Assembly (NCBI GenBank): GCA_947577025.1
Contig: CANPTO010000006.1
Coordinates: forward strand, 21,619 to 85,618
From: an uncultured Clostridiaceae bacterium
Lineage (GTDB): Bacteria > Bacillota > Clostridia > TANB77 > CAG-508
DNA length: 64,000 nt
Direction: 5' to 3'
Below are positions 19,854 through 30,402 of this stretch, in pieces. The position numbers and the translations under genes are program-made. Under the pieces are notes generated by a model. The model did no database searches and was not told where the DNA came from. It saw only the letters and a list, made by a program, of their open reading frames with translations. Numbering within the stretch: the stretch's first letter is position 1; each line of letters begins with the position of its first letter.

Positions 19854-19901
19854 TTTGTTTTTCCTCCTATTATGTTTTAAATTAGTTCTAATTTTACTAA
19901 T

Positions 19902-21611
19902 TTATTGTTCTATCATATCTAAGTTTGCTTGCCTTTTTATTTTATTTGTTGATGTTTTTATTAGTGGCTTTTCTGTTAATATTATCCCTCTTATCGCTTT
20001 ATATGGTGGCATTTTTTTATTTATTTCTTTTACTTTTTCAAATAATACATTATATATTTGTTCTTCTGTTTTTACTTTATATGTTTCTTGTATTATTTTT
20101 CTGTCATATACAATTTTGACATTTATTTTTATATTTTCTTTGTCTTCTGATTGGCTTTTTCCAAATATAAATGATTCTTTTACTCCTTCTATTTTGTTTA
20201 CTAAGTTTTCCATTTCTTCTGGGAATATGTTTTTCCCATTTTTTAGAACTATTACACTCTTTTTTCTTCCTTTTATGAATATGTAACCGTCTTCATCTAT
20301 TTTTGCTAAGTCTCCTGTATAAAACCATCCATTTCTTATTGCTTCTTTTGTGGCTTTTTTGTCATTATAATATCCTAACATTATGTTTGGGCCTTTTACT
20401 ATTAGTTCTCCAACCCCTTCTTTGTCTGCATCTACTACCTTTGCTTTAACACTTGGAACAGCTTTTCCTATACTTCCTATTCTATATTCTTTATTTGTTC
20501 CAATTCCTATAACTGGAGATGTTTCTGTTAAGCCATATCCTTGCACTAGGTTTATTCCTAATAGCCTATATTTTTCTTCTATTTTTTTATCTAGTGCTGC
20601 TGCTCCACTTATAAATAGTTTTATTTTTCCTCCTAGCATTTCATGTATTTCATTAAAGGCTTTTTTTCTTTCTTCCATTGTAGAATTTTTATATTTTTCT
20701 TCTTTTTCTAGTATTTCTTGTAATTTTCCTTTTTTCTCTAAGCTTCTTCTAATTGCCATAAATAGTCTTTCATATATTCCTGGTACACATGCCATTACTG
20801 TTACTTCGTATTCATTTAAGTTTTCTATAATATGCCTTATTCCATCACAAAAGGCTATTTGAGAACCTTTATATAATGAGAATAAGAACCCTACTGTACA
20901 TTCAAATACATGGTGGTCTGGTAATACTGAAAGTATTGTATCTTCTTCATTTACATCTAATATACTTCCTATATCCATTAAGTTTGAACATATATTTTTG
21001 TGTGAAAGTGCTACTACTTTTGAATTTGATGTTGTTCCTGATGTGAATAGCATTATACTCATTTCTTCTGGATTTATTTTCGCATTTATAAAGCTTGTAT
21101 CTTTATTTTTTATTAGTGTATGGCCTTTTTGTATTAGTTCTTCTTGTGAGTATATTCCTTGTGTGCTTATTTTTCTATCCATTGAAATTAGGTGTTTTAG
21201 TTTGTTTTTTGTACTATATTTTATTTTCTTTATTGTTTCTTCATATTTTTCTGAATAAAATATTGCTTCTACTTCTGCTCTTTGTATTAATGACGATAGT
21301 TCATTTTCTGGTAATGATTTATCTAATGGTACTACTACTCCTGTTCCGCATACTACTGATAAGTAAGCAATTTCCCATTCTAGTCTGTTTTCTCCAATTA
21401 CTGCTATTCTTTTTCCTTTAAGGCCAATATCTATTAATGCTGTTCCTAATGCATCTACAATTTCTCGTATTTCTTCATGTGTATATATTTTATATTTTCC
21501 TTCTGATATTTTTATTTTGTATGCTGGTCTATTTTTATATTGTTGTTTCGTTTTAGTTAACATGTCTTTTAGGTCTGTTATTTTTAATGTTTCATATAAC
21601 TTTTCACTCAT
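19902..21611 (-). CDS. Long-chain fatty acid-CoA/ACP ligase (AMP-forming)
   Basis: 569-aa adenylate-forming enzyme. The P-loop LFTSGTTSNSKVV, the GYGLTETSP motif and the C-terminal hinge YTGDLAKIDEDGYIFIKGRKK are all present; it activates fatty acids with ATP to acyl-AMP and then to a thioester. It is the first gene of the fatty-acid block, 48 bases before fabD, which suggests recycling of exogenous or released fatty acids into the same pool. The acceptor (CoA or ACP) cannot be told from sequence. Confidence 0.88.
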   Translation of the reverse strand: MSEKLYETLKITDLKDMLTKTKQQYKNRPAYKIKISEGKYKIYTHEEIREIVDALGTALIDIGLKGKRIAVIGENRLEWEIAYLSVVCGTGVVVPLDKSLPENELSSLIQRAEVEAIFYSEKYEETIKKIKYSTKNKLKHLISMDRKISTQGIYSQEELIQKGHTLIKNKDTSFINAKINPEEMSIMLFTSGTTSNSKVVALSHKNICSNLMDIGSILDVNEEDTILSVLPDHHVFECTVGFLFSLYKGSQIAFCDGIRHIIENLNEYEVTVMACVPGIYERLFMAIRRSLEKKGKLQEILEKEEKYKNSTMEERKKAFNEIHEMLGGKIKLFISGAAALDKKIEEKYRLLGINLVQGYGLTETSPVIGIGTNKEYRIGSIGKAVPSVKAKVVDADKEGVGELIVKGPNIMLGYYNDKKATKEAIRNGWFYTGDLAKIDEDGYIFIKGRKKSVIVLKNGKNIFPEEMENLVNKIEGVKESFIFGKSQSEDKENIKINVKIVYDRKIIQETYKVKTEEQIYNVLFEKVKEINKKMPPYKAIRGIILTEKPLIKTSTNKIKRQANLDMIEQ

Positions 21612-21842
21612 TTTTTATACCTCGCTTTTTAATATTTTATATCATAGATTTTTTAAAATTTCTTTAGAATGGGTGGTCAGTATAATATGGTTTTGGAGAA
21701 ATAAAATTGGAAGTAAGCTAGTAAAGGATATAGTTTTTGGGCTAATTTTTAAAGAATTAATTTATATTTAATTTTTTACTTGATATTATCAAACAACTGT
21801 TTCATAATGTATAAAAAATTTACAGAGATTGGAAGTGATATT

Positions 21843-22514
21843 ATGAGTAAAGAACTTGTACAGACACAAATGAATGTAAATAATAGGCAAATAAGAGTTA
21901 TGAGAGTAGGCAATCTAGATTATATATCTTTAACAGATTTAGCCAAATATCAAAATGAAAATGATCCATCTGGAGTTATACGAAACTGGATGTCAAATAA
22001 AAATTCATTTGATTTTTATAATCTTTGGGAAGAATTGCATAATGAAAATTTTAATTCCGTGGAATCACACAGAATTAAAATTGATGAAGTTGGTTATAAT
22101 CGTTTTACTATGACACCAAATCGTTGGAAGAAAGATTTTAATGCAATTGGAATAATTCCAAGTAGTGGAAAATATAGTGTAGGAACATTTGCACATCCTG
22201 ATATTGCTTTTGAATTTGCAAGTTGGCTAAATGTAGAATTTAAATTATATTTAATTACAGAATTTGAAAGATTAAAACAAAATGAAAGTTAGCAAAATAA
22301 AATTGATTGGTCAGTTAGAAGAGAGCTTGCGAAAACAAATTATAGGATACATACTAATAGTATAAAAGAAAATATTATACCTACACTAACTGAAAAGCAA
22401 AAAATATATGTATATGCTAATGAAGCTGATATTTTAAATGTTGCATTATTTGGAATGACTGCAAAGGAATGGAAGGACAAAAATACTACTTTAGACAGAT
22501 GCTCAATTTTATAA
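21843..22514 (+). pseudogene. KilA-N domain protein, interrupted by TAG
   Basis: Starts MSKELVQTQMNVNNRQI with a ribosome site before 21843. The KilA-N DNA-binding domain (about residues 1-130) has DYISLTDLAKYQN and the region down to FASWLNVEFKLYLITEFERLK. A TAG at 22290-22292 is followed in the same frame by 73 more codons with family-like sequence (DWSVRRELAKTNYRIHTNSIKENI, ADILNVALFGMTAKEWK). The 3' part expected in full-length proteins is missing, so this is a nonsense-mutated, truncated phage-type gene. Confidence 0.8.
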
Positions 22515-22515
22515 T

Positions 22516-22566
22516 AAAATATAGAATATTTCACCATCAAAGTGGTAAGATATTCTATATTTTTTA
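22516..22566. terminator. Bidirectional terminator
   Basis: AAAATATAGAATAT/ATATTCTATATTTT arms with an inner TCACC...GGTAA mismatch loop. It separates the KilA-N remnant from the convergent jet operon. Confidence 0.8.
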
Positions 22567-22578
22567 ATTCATATTTAT

Positions 22579-25500
22579 TTACTCAAAAAGATTTAATTGC
22601 TCCACATTACTTCTTAAATACACTTGCTCTAACGATGTATCTACTGCTACGTCTCCATTTATTCGTGCGTCTTCTATGTTTAAGAAGCTGTTATTGGTGT
22701 ATTTACTACTTCTTAGTGCTAATTGGTATATTAGGGTGAATTTGTCTGTTATTGAACTTTGGCTTAGGTCTGATAGGCATATCATTTGGGTGTTAAACCT
22801 TTTTGATATTTCTAACATTGGCTCTAATAGGTGTTTTGATGAGGTTTTTCCGAATGGGTTATCTAATATGAATACTTTTGAGGTCTCTGCTTTTTCGTCT
22901 TCTCCCATATTTTCTAGCTCTTTTTTTCTGGTGTATTGGGTTAGTGCTGATAGTAGTGCGAAACATGCTATAAATTTTTGCCCGCCTGAGTTTTCTACTA
23001 TTACTTCTTCCCATTGCCTTAAACCACTATTTTTGTTTTCTATGTCAAATTTGTATAGTTTTACTTTTATTGTTTCTATGTCTAATGTTAGGTTTAGTAA
23101 CTTACGGTCTGATAATTGTGTCATTACTTTACTTTCTATTGTCTTTGTTATATCTTCTGTACTTTTACATTCCTCACGTAAGTCTTGTATGCAAGTTTCT
23201 ATGTGGTTTTCTATCCTTTTTTCTACATAGTCTTTTAGTTCTTGTGGTATGTCTATTTTTAGTATTTGTACATATCTTTCTCCTATTTTTATTCTTGAGG
23301 ATTCTGATATCTTTTTCATTTCTTCATATAGCATTTTTCCTTGTTTTATTGCATGTTCTAGTATGTTTTTCTTGTCTTTTTCTATATTTTGTAGTGATAA
23401 ATTTACTATTGCTATATATTCTGTTAGTTTTTCTACAGATTGTCCTATTTTTTCGTATATGTGATAGTATGTTTCAAAAGTTCCTGCTTGTCCATCTTGT
23501 ATTTTTACGTTTTCTAAAAATGTGTTTATTATTCTATGTTTGTTTTTGTAATTATTGTTTATTTCTAAATTTTTTCTATAGCTTATATCTTTATTTGTTT
23601 GATTTTCTTTTTTTAGCTGTGTATATTTACTTAGTAGTTCTTGCAAATCTACTTTTTCTAGCTCTATTTTTTGAAGTTCTTGCTCTATATTTTTTATATC
23701 TATTTTTCTTGCAATTTCGTTTATTTGATATGTGATTTTTTTATTTTTTTCCATATATTCTTTTTGATTTTTCCTACCTTCTTGGTTTGCTTCTTTTATA
23801 TTTTCTCTTCTTTTTTCATAGTTTCCTTTTATTTGACTTGCACTTATAGGTTCTTCTTTTCCTATCTTTTTCAAATTATTATTTGTTTCTTGAAATTGTG
23901 TTTCTATTCTTATATAGCTATTTATTTTGTTATCTGCTATTTTTCTTACTTCTTCTAGTTCGTTTTCCTCTTCTTCTTTCTTCTCTTTGGCCAGGTCTTC
24001 CATTTCTTCTGAATATATGATAGATATATAATCTTCTTCTCTTAAATCTCCATAGTCTTTTTGTCTTTCTTTTGCTTTTTCTTCTTTTATTTTATTCCAG
24101 TTTGCTAACTCTTTATTTATTTCATCCATGTTTTGCTTATATTCATTGTTTAAAATTTCATACTTAGCTTCTAGTTCTTCTATAGATATATTTAATAAAG
24201 TTCCTTCTTCTCTTTTTGGTATTTTTATTTGTTTTTCAGTTATTTCTTCTAATTTATGTGTTAAACTACTTTTATTTACTACATTTTCTTTGCTTTTTTT
24301 ATCCGCTTCTTCTATTTTATTTTCTATGTTTTCATTTTCTTTTGTATTTGTTTCTATCTGATTTTCACAGTTCTGCTTTTCTTTTTCATTTTCCATATAG
24401 TAAGTGTTATTTTCTATATATTTTAAAAAGTCTTCTTTTTGCTGTTTGTTTTCTTTTAGTTGTTCTGATTTTTCTTGATTTTCATATTTTTTGTTTTCTA
24501 TTTCTTGTTCCCATTTTTCTTTATTTTCTTTGTGGTTTTGGTTTTCTTCTTTTTTATCTTTTATTTGTCTTTCTAAGCTTAGTTTTTCCTCTTCTATTTC
24601 TTTTTTGTCTTTTTCTTCGTAATTAAATGCACTTACTATTTCTAAATGATTTTTTATTTTGTTTACTTGTTTTTCTGTATCTTCTTTTCTGATTTTGTAG
24701 TTTTCTAGTTGTTCTTCTAACTTTTCTTTATATTGGTTTGCATTTTCTGAAAAACATTCTTTATGATACAAGCTTAGCAAATATATTTCTTCTACTTTTA
24801 TTATTTGCTTTTCTTTTTGCATTACTTTATCTATATTTTCATATGTTATAATTGGTGCTATTTTGTTTGTTTCTTCTTTTATGTCTAATTTTTTTATTTT
24901 TTCTAAGTCTTCTTTTGTTACTATATAACAATATGGCAATATTGGATTTTTTTCTAGTAATTCTTTTTGATATTTTTCTTGTTGCTTTTTTAAGTATTCT
25001 TCTCCTGTTATGTATTCTATATTTTCCTTTTCTAATATTTCTCTTATTTGTTTTGAGTTGTGCAATCTTCCTTCTTGTAGGTCTGTTAGTGTTTCTTTTA
25101 CTTTGTTTATTTTATTTATTTGTTCTTCTAATTTTCTTTTATTTTCTAAGTATTTTTCTTTAATTATAGGTTCATATACTTGTTTTTGATATATACTTTC
25201 TTCTATTCTATGATATTTTAGTATTTGTTTTATTTCTTCTTCTTTTTCTAAAAATTCTTTATATTGTATATTTTTTTGCGTATGCTTACTTGTTAGTTCT
25301 TCTATTTTTTCGTTGTTTTCTTCTTGTTTTTCATTTGCTTCTTTTATATTTTTACTTAATAGCTGTATTTGTTCTTCATTTTCTTGTATTTTAGTTTTTA
25401 AGTCTTGCTCCTGTTTTTCTAGGCTTTCATTTATTTTTTGAACTTCTTTTTCTTCTAGCTCATTTAATAGGTTTCTGGTTAACATTATGTTCATTTTTTG

Positions 25501-26934
25501 AAATACATTTTTTTCTTCTTGCTTAAATTGTTCTATTTTTTGCTGTATGCTTCCTATTTTATTTGAGTATTCGGCTATGTTTTTTTGTGTTTGTTCTTTT
25601 TGTATTTTCCATTTTGATATATTTTCTTTTATTTGTTTATTTTCTTGTTCTATTTTATTTAGGCTTTCTTGTAGTTTTTGTTCTTCTTTTTTGTATTGTT
25701 CTTGTAAATTATATTCTATTTGTATTATTTCATTATCTGTGCCATTTTTGTTTTGCAAATTTGTTCTTGCTTGTTCTAATGCTTGTATTTTTGCTGTTGC
25801 TTCTTTTTCCTTTTCATGTATATATGCTACTTTTTGAAGTTTGTATTCATATTTTGCTTTTTCTAAATTTTGTTTTTGTATTTCTAGTTCTTCTTGTTTT
25901 TTGTCTTTTTCTTCTCTTATTGCTTCTAGGTCACTTTGCTTTTTATAGTATTCTTCTGATATTTCTTCATAGTCTATTTGTTGTAAGTCTTTTTCATTTT
26001 GCAGTATTTGATTTTCTATTTGTTCTATTTTTTGTTGGTTTTCTTGGCTTAGTTTTTGCAAGTTTAAGTACATATTGTTTATATTTATTTCTACTTCTTT
26101 TTCTTCATTTAGTTTCTCAGTTAAGTCTTTTACTACTTCTTCATATTCTTGTATTTCTTTTTTAAATTTTTCTAATGTTTCTTTTTCTTTTATATTGCTT
26201 TCTTTTTCTATTATTTCTTGCATTAGGCTTACAAACATTTCTCTTAGTTCTTTTCCTTCTGCTTCGTTACTGTCTGATATTGTTTTTAGTATCCATTTAT
26301 TTACTAGGCTATCTGAGGTTTTACAGTCTTTGAATAGTTCGTCTACTCCTCCTTCATTTTCATTTATTTTTGATAGTAGCTTCCATTCATTTGCAAATAT
26401 TCCATATTCTGCAAGCTTTTTTCGGTATTCTCTTTGATCTTGTCTTCCAAATGTTCTTAGGCTTTCTATATTTTTATTTTCATTTATTAATTTGTTTGCT
26501 GTCTCAAATGATTTATATATTGTTACGTTTTCTTGTTTTTCTATAAATGGAATATTTTTTATATCAAATTCGTTACTTTTTTTATATTCATTTATGAATG
26601 TGAAGTATTTTGTTTTGTTCATATCATCACTTGAAAGTTGTTTGCTCATTACTATTCCTGTTAATAAGTATGTCTTTTCGGTGTTATCTAATTTCCATTC
26701 TATTAGGATGTAAGATGGTTGGTCTGGTGATAAATAGCTATATACTTCTCTTCCATGTATTTTACTTTCTGGCATTATTGGTTGACCCATTAGTTGTACT
26801 AGTACACTTTTCCCTCCTCCATTTGCTAGGTTTAGTAGTACATTTTCTCCACTGTAACAGTTTAACATTAGGTCTTTTATTATTTTTTTATCATATTGTA
26901 TATTGGCTATTCTTATTCTGTTTATTTTAGGCAT
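22579..26934 (-). CDS. jetC: Wadjet SMC-like ATPase JetC
   Basis: About 1451 aa. Walker A is NLANGGGKSVL near residue 40, a very long coiled coil extends over most of the protein, and the C-terminal ATPase half has ABC signature NSGGQKF and Walker B VFILDNPFGKTS. It belongs to the MukB-like/JetC SMC group that extrudes DNA loops and recognises small circular plasmids. AGGAGATG favours the ATG at 26934 over that at 26943; it overlaps the end of jetB. It is the last gene of the operon. Confidence 0.88.
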   Translation of the reverse strand: MPKINRIRIANIQYDKKIIKDLMLNCYSGENVLLNLANGGGKSVLVQLMGQPIMPESKIHGREVYSYLSPDQPSYILIEWKLDNTEKTYLLTGIVMSKQLSSDDMNKTKYFTFINEYKKSNEFDIKNIPFIEKQENVTIYKSFETANKLINENKNIESLRTFGRQDQREYRKKLAEYGIFANEWKLLSKINENEGGVDELFKDCKTSDSLVNKWILKTISDSNEAEGKELREMFVSLMQEIIEKESNIKEKETLEKFKKEIQEYEEVVKDLTEKLNEEKEVEININNMYLNLQKLSQENQQKIEQIENQILQNEKDLQQIDYEEISEEYYKKQSDLEAIREEKDKKQEELEIQKQNLEKAKYEYKLQKVAYIHEKEKEATAKIQALEQARTNLQNKNGTDNEIIQIEYNLQEQYKKEEQKLQESLNKIEQENKQIKENISKWKIQKEQTQKNIAEYSNKIGSIQQKIEQFKQEEKNVFQKMNIMLTRNLLNELEEKEVQKINESLEKQEQDLKTKIQENEEQIQLLSKNIKEANEKQEENNEKIEELTSKHTQKNIQYKEFLEKEEEIKQILKYHRIEESIYQKQVYEPIIKEKYLENKRKLEEQINKINKVKETLTDLQEGRLHNSKQIREILEKENIEYITGEEYLKKQQEKYQKELLEKNPILPYCYIVTKEDLEKIKKLDIKEETNKIAPIITYENIDKVMQKEKQIIKVEEIYLLSLYHKECFSENANQYKEKLEEQLENYKIRKEDTEKQVNKIKNHLEIVSAFNYEEKDKKEIEEEKLSLERQIKDKKEENQNHKENKEKWEQEIENKKYENQEKSEQLKENKQQKEDFLKYIENNTYYMENEKEKQNCENQIETNTKENENIENKIEEADKKSKENVVNKSSLTHKLEEITEKQIKIPKREEGTLLNISIEELEAKYEILNNEYKQNMDEINKELANWNKIKEEKAKERQKDYGDLREEDYISIIYSEEMEDLAKEKKEEEENELEEVRKIADNKINSYIRIETQFQETNNNLKKIGKEEPISASQIKGNYEKRRENIKEANQEGRKNQKEYMEKNKKITYQINEIARKIDIKNIEQELQKIELEKVDLQELLSKYTQLKKENQTNKDISYRKNLEINNNYKNKHRIINTFLENVKIQDGQAGTFETYYHIYEKIGQSVEKLTEYIAIVNLSLQNIEKDKKNILEHAIKQGKMLYEEMKKISESSRIKIGERYVQILKIDIPQELKDYVEKRIENHIETCIQDLREECKSTEDITKTIESKVMTQLSDRKLLNLTLDIETIKVKLYKFDIENKNSGLRQWEEVIVENSGGQKFIACFALLSALTQYTRKKELENMGEDEKAETSKVFILDNPFGKTSSKHLLEPMLEISKRFNTQMICLSDLSQSSITDKFTLIYQLALRSSKYTNNSFLNIEDARINGDVAVDTSLEQVYLRSNVEQLNLFE

Positions 26935-27622
26935 TTTTATCATCTCCTATCCTGAATATTTGGTTTATTTCTTTTATTCTGTCTTCTAATAAGTAGTAAT
27001 ACCTCATTAGGTTGTCCAACTTTTCTTCTGGTCTTATTTCTAGTTCTTTTTCTCCATTTGGGTAGAATACTAATTTTTCTTTTTCTAATATGTCACATGC
27101 TTTTTTTACCATGTATTTTCTTGTGTTTCTTGTTGGTCCGTCTACTACTTTTGATTTCCATTCATCTGCTATGTTTTGGAAGTTTATTGAATAGTCTTCT
27201 TGTAATAGGTCTTTTGTGTCTTGGTCTGCTTTTTCAAACCTTTCGTCTAAGGCTGTGATTATATCTTTTAGTTGTAAAAAGTCGGCTTGTTTTGGGTCTG
27301 CATTTTTTCCTCCATAGAATAGGTATAGTATAAACATTATTATATAGCATAGCAGGAATGTTTCTATTAGCTTTGCATCTGACCTTATTGTTTCTCTTAT
27401 TTCTCTTAATGAAAAACTTAGTATTTTATTTTCTATGTTTGCTACTAAGTATAGTGTTCTTGGTGTTTCTACTATTTTGAAGTCTAGCTCTCTTTCAAAT
27501 TTTTCTAGTATTTCTTTTATTTCTGGGTTTTCTATATAAGTGCTAAATAGGTCTTTATCTTTTTGCTTACTTATTTCTCCTTGTTCTAGTAGTGTTTTAT
27601 ATATTTTTAGTGCTTCTTCCAA
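26927..27622 (-). CDS. jetB: Wadjet MukE-like subunit JetB
   Basis: 231-aa helical, winged-helix-like protein in the MukE/JetB position between the kleisin-like gene and the SMC gene. Identification relies mostly on context and size. Features are the helical LREIRETIRSDAKLIETFLLCY stretch and a C-terminal region with EKEKLVFYPNGEKELEIRPEEK, as in the wing that ends such proteins. It starts 4 bases after jetA and overlaps jetC. Confidence 0.75.
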   Translation of the reverse strand: MEEALKIYKTLLEQGEISKQKDKDLFSTYIENPEIKEILEKFERELDFKIVETPRTLYLVANIENKILSFSLREIRETIRSDAKLIETFLLCYIIMFILYLFYGGKNADPKQADFLQLKDIITALDERFEKADQDTKDLLQEDYSINFQNIADEWKSKVVDGPTRNTRKYMVKKACDILEKEKLVFYPNGEKELEIRPEEKLDNLMRYYYLLEDRIKEINQIFRIGDDKNA

Positions 27623-27626
27623 TATT

Positions 27627-29198
27627 TTATCCTCCTATTACTATAAATTTTACATCATTTATTTCTATTGTTTCTTTTAGTTCTTCTTTTTGCGTGGTGT
27701 ATTTGAATATGTTTTCTAGTTTTTCTATTTTTAATGTATCATATGTATATGTTTTTCTTTTTTCTATTAATATTCTGTATAGACAGTATGATAGGTCAAA
27801 TTCTCCATTACAGTTTTGACTTACTAGCTCTTCTTTTAAAAATTCTGAAATTGATATTGTTTCTACTTCAAATAGTTTTAGTATTATTAAAAATATTCGT
27901 TTGTTTTCGGCATATGTTTCCTTTTGTTCTTCACTTAGGGTATTAAACCATTCTGAAAATGTAAATTCATTTTTTTGCTCTTTTGCATATTCTAATAGTT
28001 CTTCTATTATTTGCACATGTATTTCGTTTCTTCTTTGTATTTCTTCTTTTTGCTTTTGGTTGTCTTCCATTTCTTCTTCCTGTCTTTTGTATTCTTCTTG
28101 GGCTTCTTTTATTTTTGATTGGCTATCGTATAATAGGCTTATGTTTAACCTTTTTTTCATTGAGCTTAAGTATAGTGGGTTTACTAGTTTTTCATATATG
28201 TTGTTTATATCTTTTATATTTTCTATTCTCTCTAGTGGTTTTAGTATTTCTTCTTCTATGTTGTATCTTTTCTTTTGGCTAAAGCTCATTGTGTCTTCTA
28301 GTATTTGCAAGTATAATTTTTTTAGTTTTTGCACTTGTATTAGTATTTGCCTTTGATATCTTAGTGCACTTTTTACATTTTGTGATATTAAAAGTACTTC
28401 TCTTTTTGCTTTTTTTATGTTTTCGTCTAATTCATTATGCTTTTTTTCTTCTTGTTCTAAGTGTTGTTTTGCTTTTGTTATTAGGTCGTCTATTTGTTTC
28501 ATTTCTTCGTATTCTTCTTGTATTAAGTCATTTGCTTCGTTTACCATTTTTTCGTATTCGTCACTTGATATTTCATTTATGTTTGATTTTAGTTTTTCTT
28601 CAAATTGTGAAAATTGGGTTTGTCTACTTCTTAGCCTTTGAATTATTTCTCTACTTTTGCTTATTGCTCCTTGATAATTTTTCTTTTTTATTAGCATTTT
28701 TAGTTTTATTTCTTCTATTTGAAAGCCTAGTTCGTCTTCTACTTCTTTTGTTCTAAATAAGAAGTCATACCCTTGTTTTGTTAGTTCATATACTATTTTG
28801 TTATTTTCATTTATTTTGTCGCTTACTAAGCGTACTGTTATTTCTTTATAGCCTTTTTCATAGTTCATTATTTTGTATTTTCGTGCAGTTCCTTTGTTTT
28901 GAAGAATGTCTTTTACTATGTATCTTGTTATTTCTTCTGCTTCTGAAATTGATACTTTTTTGTTATATTGTGGTAATATTGTTTTTACAAATTGTATTAT
29001 ACTTTCTAGTGTGCATTCTTGTTCTTCTGTTAGTGTTATTTCCATAATATGTACTAGTACTGACATTATTATATTGTCTAGTTCACTATTTTCAAATAAG
29101 TTTTCTATTCTGTCTGTTCTGTTTCTTCTTTTTGCTATTGATTCTACTATTGCAAAAAACTCCATACGTTTTTCAAAACCTTTTAAATATTCTTGCAT
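27627..29198 (-). CDS. jetA: Wadjet kleisin-like subunit JetA
   Basis: 523 aa, mostly helical. An N-terminal helical domain (about 1-180) is followed by a long coiled coil (about 190-300) and a C-terminal helical/winged part, the layout of MukF/JetA kleisins that bridge the SMC heads. It follows jetD immediately (1-base gap) and precedes jetB. Assignment is by architecture and neighbourhood. Confidence 0.75.
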   Translation of the reverse strand: MQEYLKGFEKRMEFFAIVESIAKRRNRTDRIENLFENSELDNIIMSVLVHIMEITLTEEQECTLESIIQFVKTILPQYNKKVSISEAEEITRYIVKDILQNKGTARKYKIMNYEKGYKEITVRLVSDKINENNKIVYELTKQGYDFLFRTKEVEDELGFQIEEIKLKMLIKKKNYQGAISKSREIIQRLRSRQTQFSQFEEKLKSNINEISSDEYEKMVNEANDLIQEEYEEMKQIDDLITKAKQHLEQEEKKHNELDENIKKAKREVLLISQNVKSALRYQRQILIQVQKLKKLYLQILEDTMSFSQKKRYNIEEEILKPLERIENIKDINNIYEKLVNPLYLSSMKKRLNISLLYDSQSKIKEAQEEYKRQEEEMEDNQKQKEEIQRRNEIHVQIIEELLEYAKEQKNEFTFSEWFNTLSEEQKETYAENKRIFLIILKLFEVETISISEFLKEELVSQNCNGEFDLSYCLYRILIEKRKTYTYDTLKIEKLENIFKYTTQKEELKETIEINDVKFIVIGG

Positions 29199-29199
29199 T

Positions 29200-30235
29200 T
29201 TATTTTTTTCCTTTTCCTATTTTTTTTATTATTTCTGCATTTATTATTTCTTGTGGTATGTATTTTTTGTTTTTTAATATTTCTTTTATTTTTTCTTTAT
29301 ATGTATTTGTAAAAGAGCTTAGAAATATTTCAAGTGTAATATTTTCGTTTTGGTTGTTTTTTATTTTTCCTAATTGTTCTATTTCTTTTATTTGTAGCAT
29401 TGTTTCATATATTTTTGTAAATAGGCTTATTGTTACATTTTTGTTTTGTGTTACTGTTCTTTCGTACATTTCTATTCCTGTATAGTCTAAGTCTCCCCAG
29501 TATAGAAATTTGCATTTTCTTCCTATTATTTGTTTTTCATATTCTTCTAATGCGTTTTGTTTTGTAATTTTGTTTCCTTCTCCATATAGAAGTCCATCTA
29601 TTGGTGTTTCTAGCATATAGTATTCTTCTTTTATTTCGTTCATTATTTTTCGCATTGTATACCATGTGTCTTTGTTTTCTATTATTAGTATGTTCATTTC
29701 TTCTTTTTTGGTATGTATGTAGTCAAAAAATGGCTCTGGGGTTAAATAGTAGTTTAGTTTTTGTTCTAGGTTATTTAGTTTTATTATGCTTTTACATAGG
29801 GTACTATCTAGCATTTTTTCGTCGTTCCATATTTGGTAGGCTCTTTCATTTTTTGATATGGAGGTTTGTAGTTTTTCTTTGTTTTTTATTAGAAATGTGT
29901 TTAAGGGTAATAATATTTCTCGATGTTTTTCATATATGTGTGTTTTTTTTAAGTATTCTTCTATGTTTAGTAAATTACATAGGGTTTGTATTTCTTGTTT
30001 ATAGTTTTCTTCTGTTTGTTTTTCTTTTATTATTTTGTATTTTAAAAAAAGTGATGGAATTTTTCCGTTTTTATGTTTTCCGAACGTTTTTTAAAATTCC
30101 ATCATTAATAAGCTGTTTTATAATATTTACTAATTCATTATATGTTATTGGTTGTTTTATCATTTTTTCTATTTCTTCTAGTGTTATGTATGCTTTTTTC
30201 TCTTTTTGTAGTTCTTGTTTTATGTGATTTTCCAT
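29200..30235 (-). CDS. jetD: Wadjet nuclease JetD (Toprim), one +1 frameshift
   Basis: 344 aa when one base is skipped. The N-terminal part starts at ATG 30235 (MENHIKQELQKEKKAYITLE) and runs through NDGILKNV. An in-frame CGG (plus-strand G 30082) then loses its C, giving GKHKNGKIPSLFLKYKI and the rest. The C-terminal half is the Toprim-like domain of JetD: IIENKDTW glutamate, YGEGNK, and YWGDLDYTGIEMY with the DxD metal site. In Wadjet, JetD cuts plasmid DNA stalled by the SMC complex. It is first in the operon, so the whole defence system depends on this frameshift. Confidence 0.85.
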
Positions 30236-30340
30236 TTATTTTTTCCTTCTTTTATTGGTATTTTTTACCTTTTTAGTATAACATTTTTTTGGCTTTATTT
30301 CAAGTGTTATTAGGATTTTTTGGTATATTTTTGAGATTAA

Positions 30341-30392
30341 AAAAGATAAGTTATAGTACTTTAAGGGTTCTATAACTTATCTTTTTCTTTTA
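30341..30392 (-). terminator. Intrinsic terminator after acyltransferase gene
   Basis: AAAGATAAGTTATAG/CTATAACTTATCTTT arms followed by T-rich sequence on the minus strand. Confidence 0.85.
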
Positions 30393-30402
30393 CTTAATTT
30401 TA

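Noticed and set aside
22579..26934. JetC as SbcC or a plain chromosomal SMC/MukB
   Set aside because: The operon includes a Toprim JetD and kleisin- and MukE-like genes in tight overlap, which points to Wadjet.
23070..28756. Long plus-strand frames rich in Leu/Phe opposite the jet genes and the fatty-acid genes
   Set aside because: They mirror Lys/Glu-rich coding on the minus strand, have no ribosome sites, and overlap well-supported genes.
30061..30070. Second shift site in jetD (another CGGAAA seen on the coding strand)
   Set aside because: After the first skip this reads AAC GGA in frame, so no further shift is needed; the frame arithmetic requires only one extra base.
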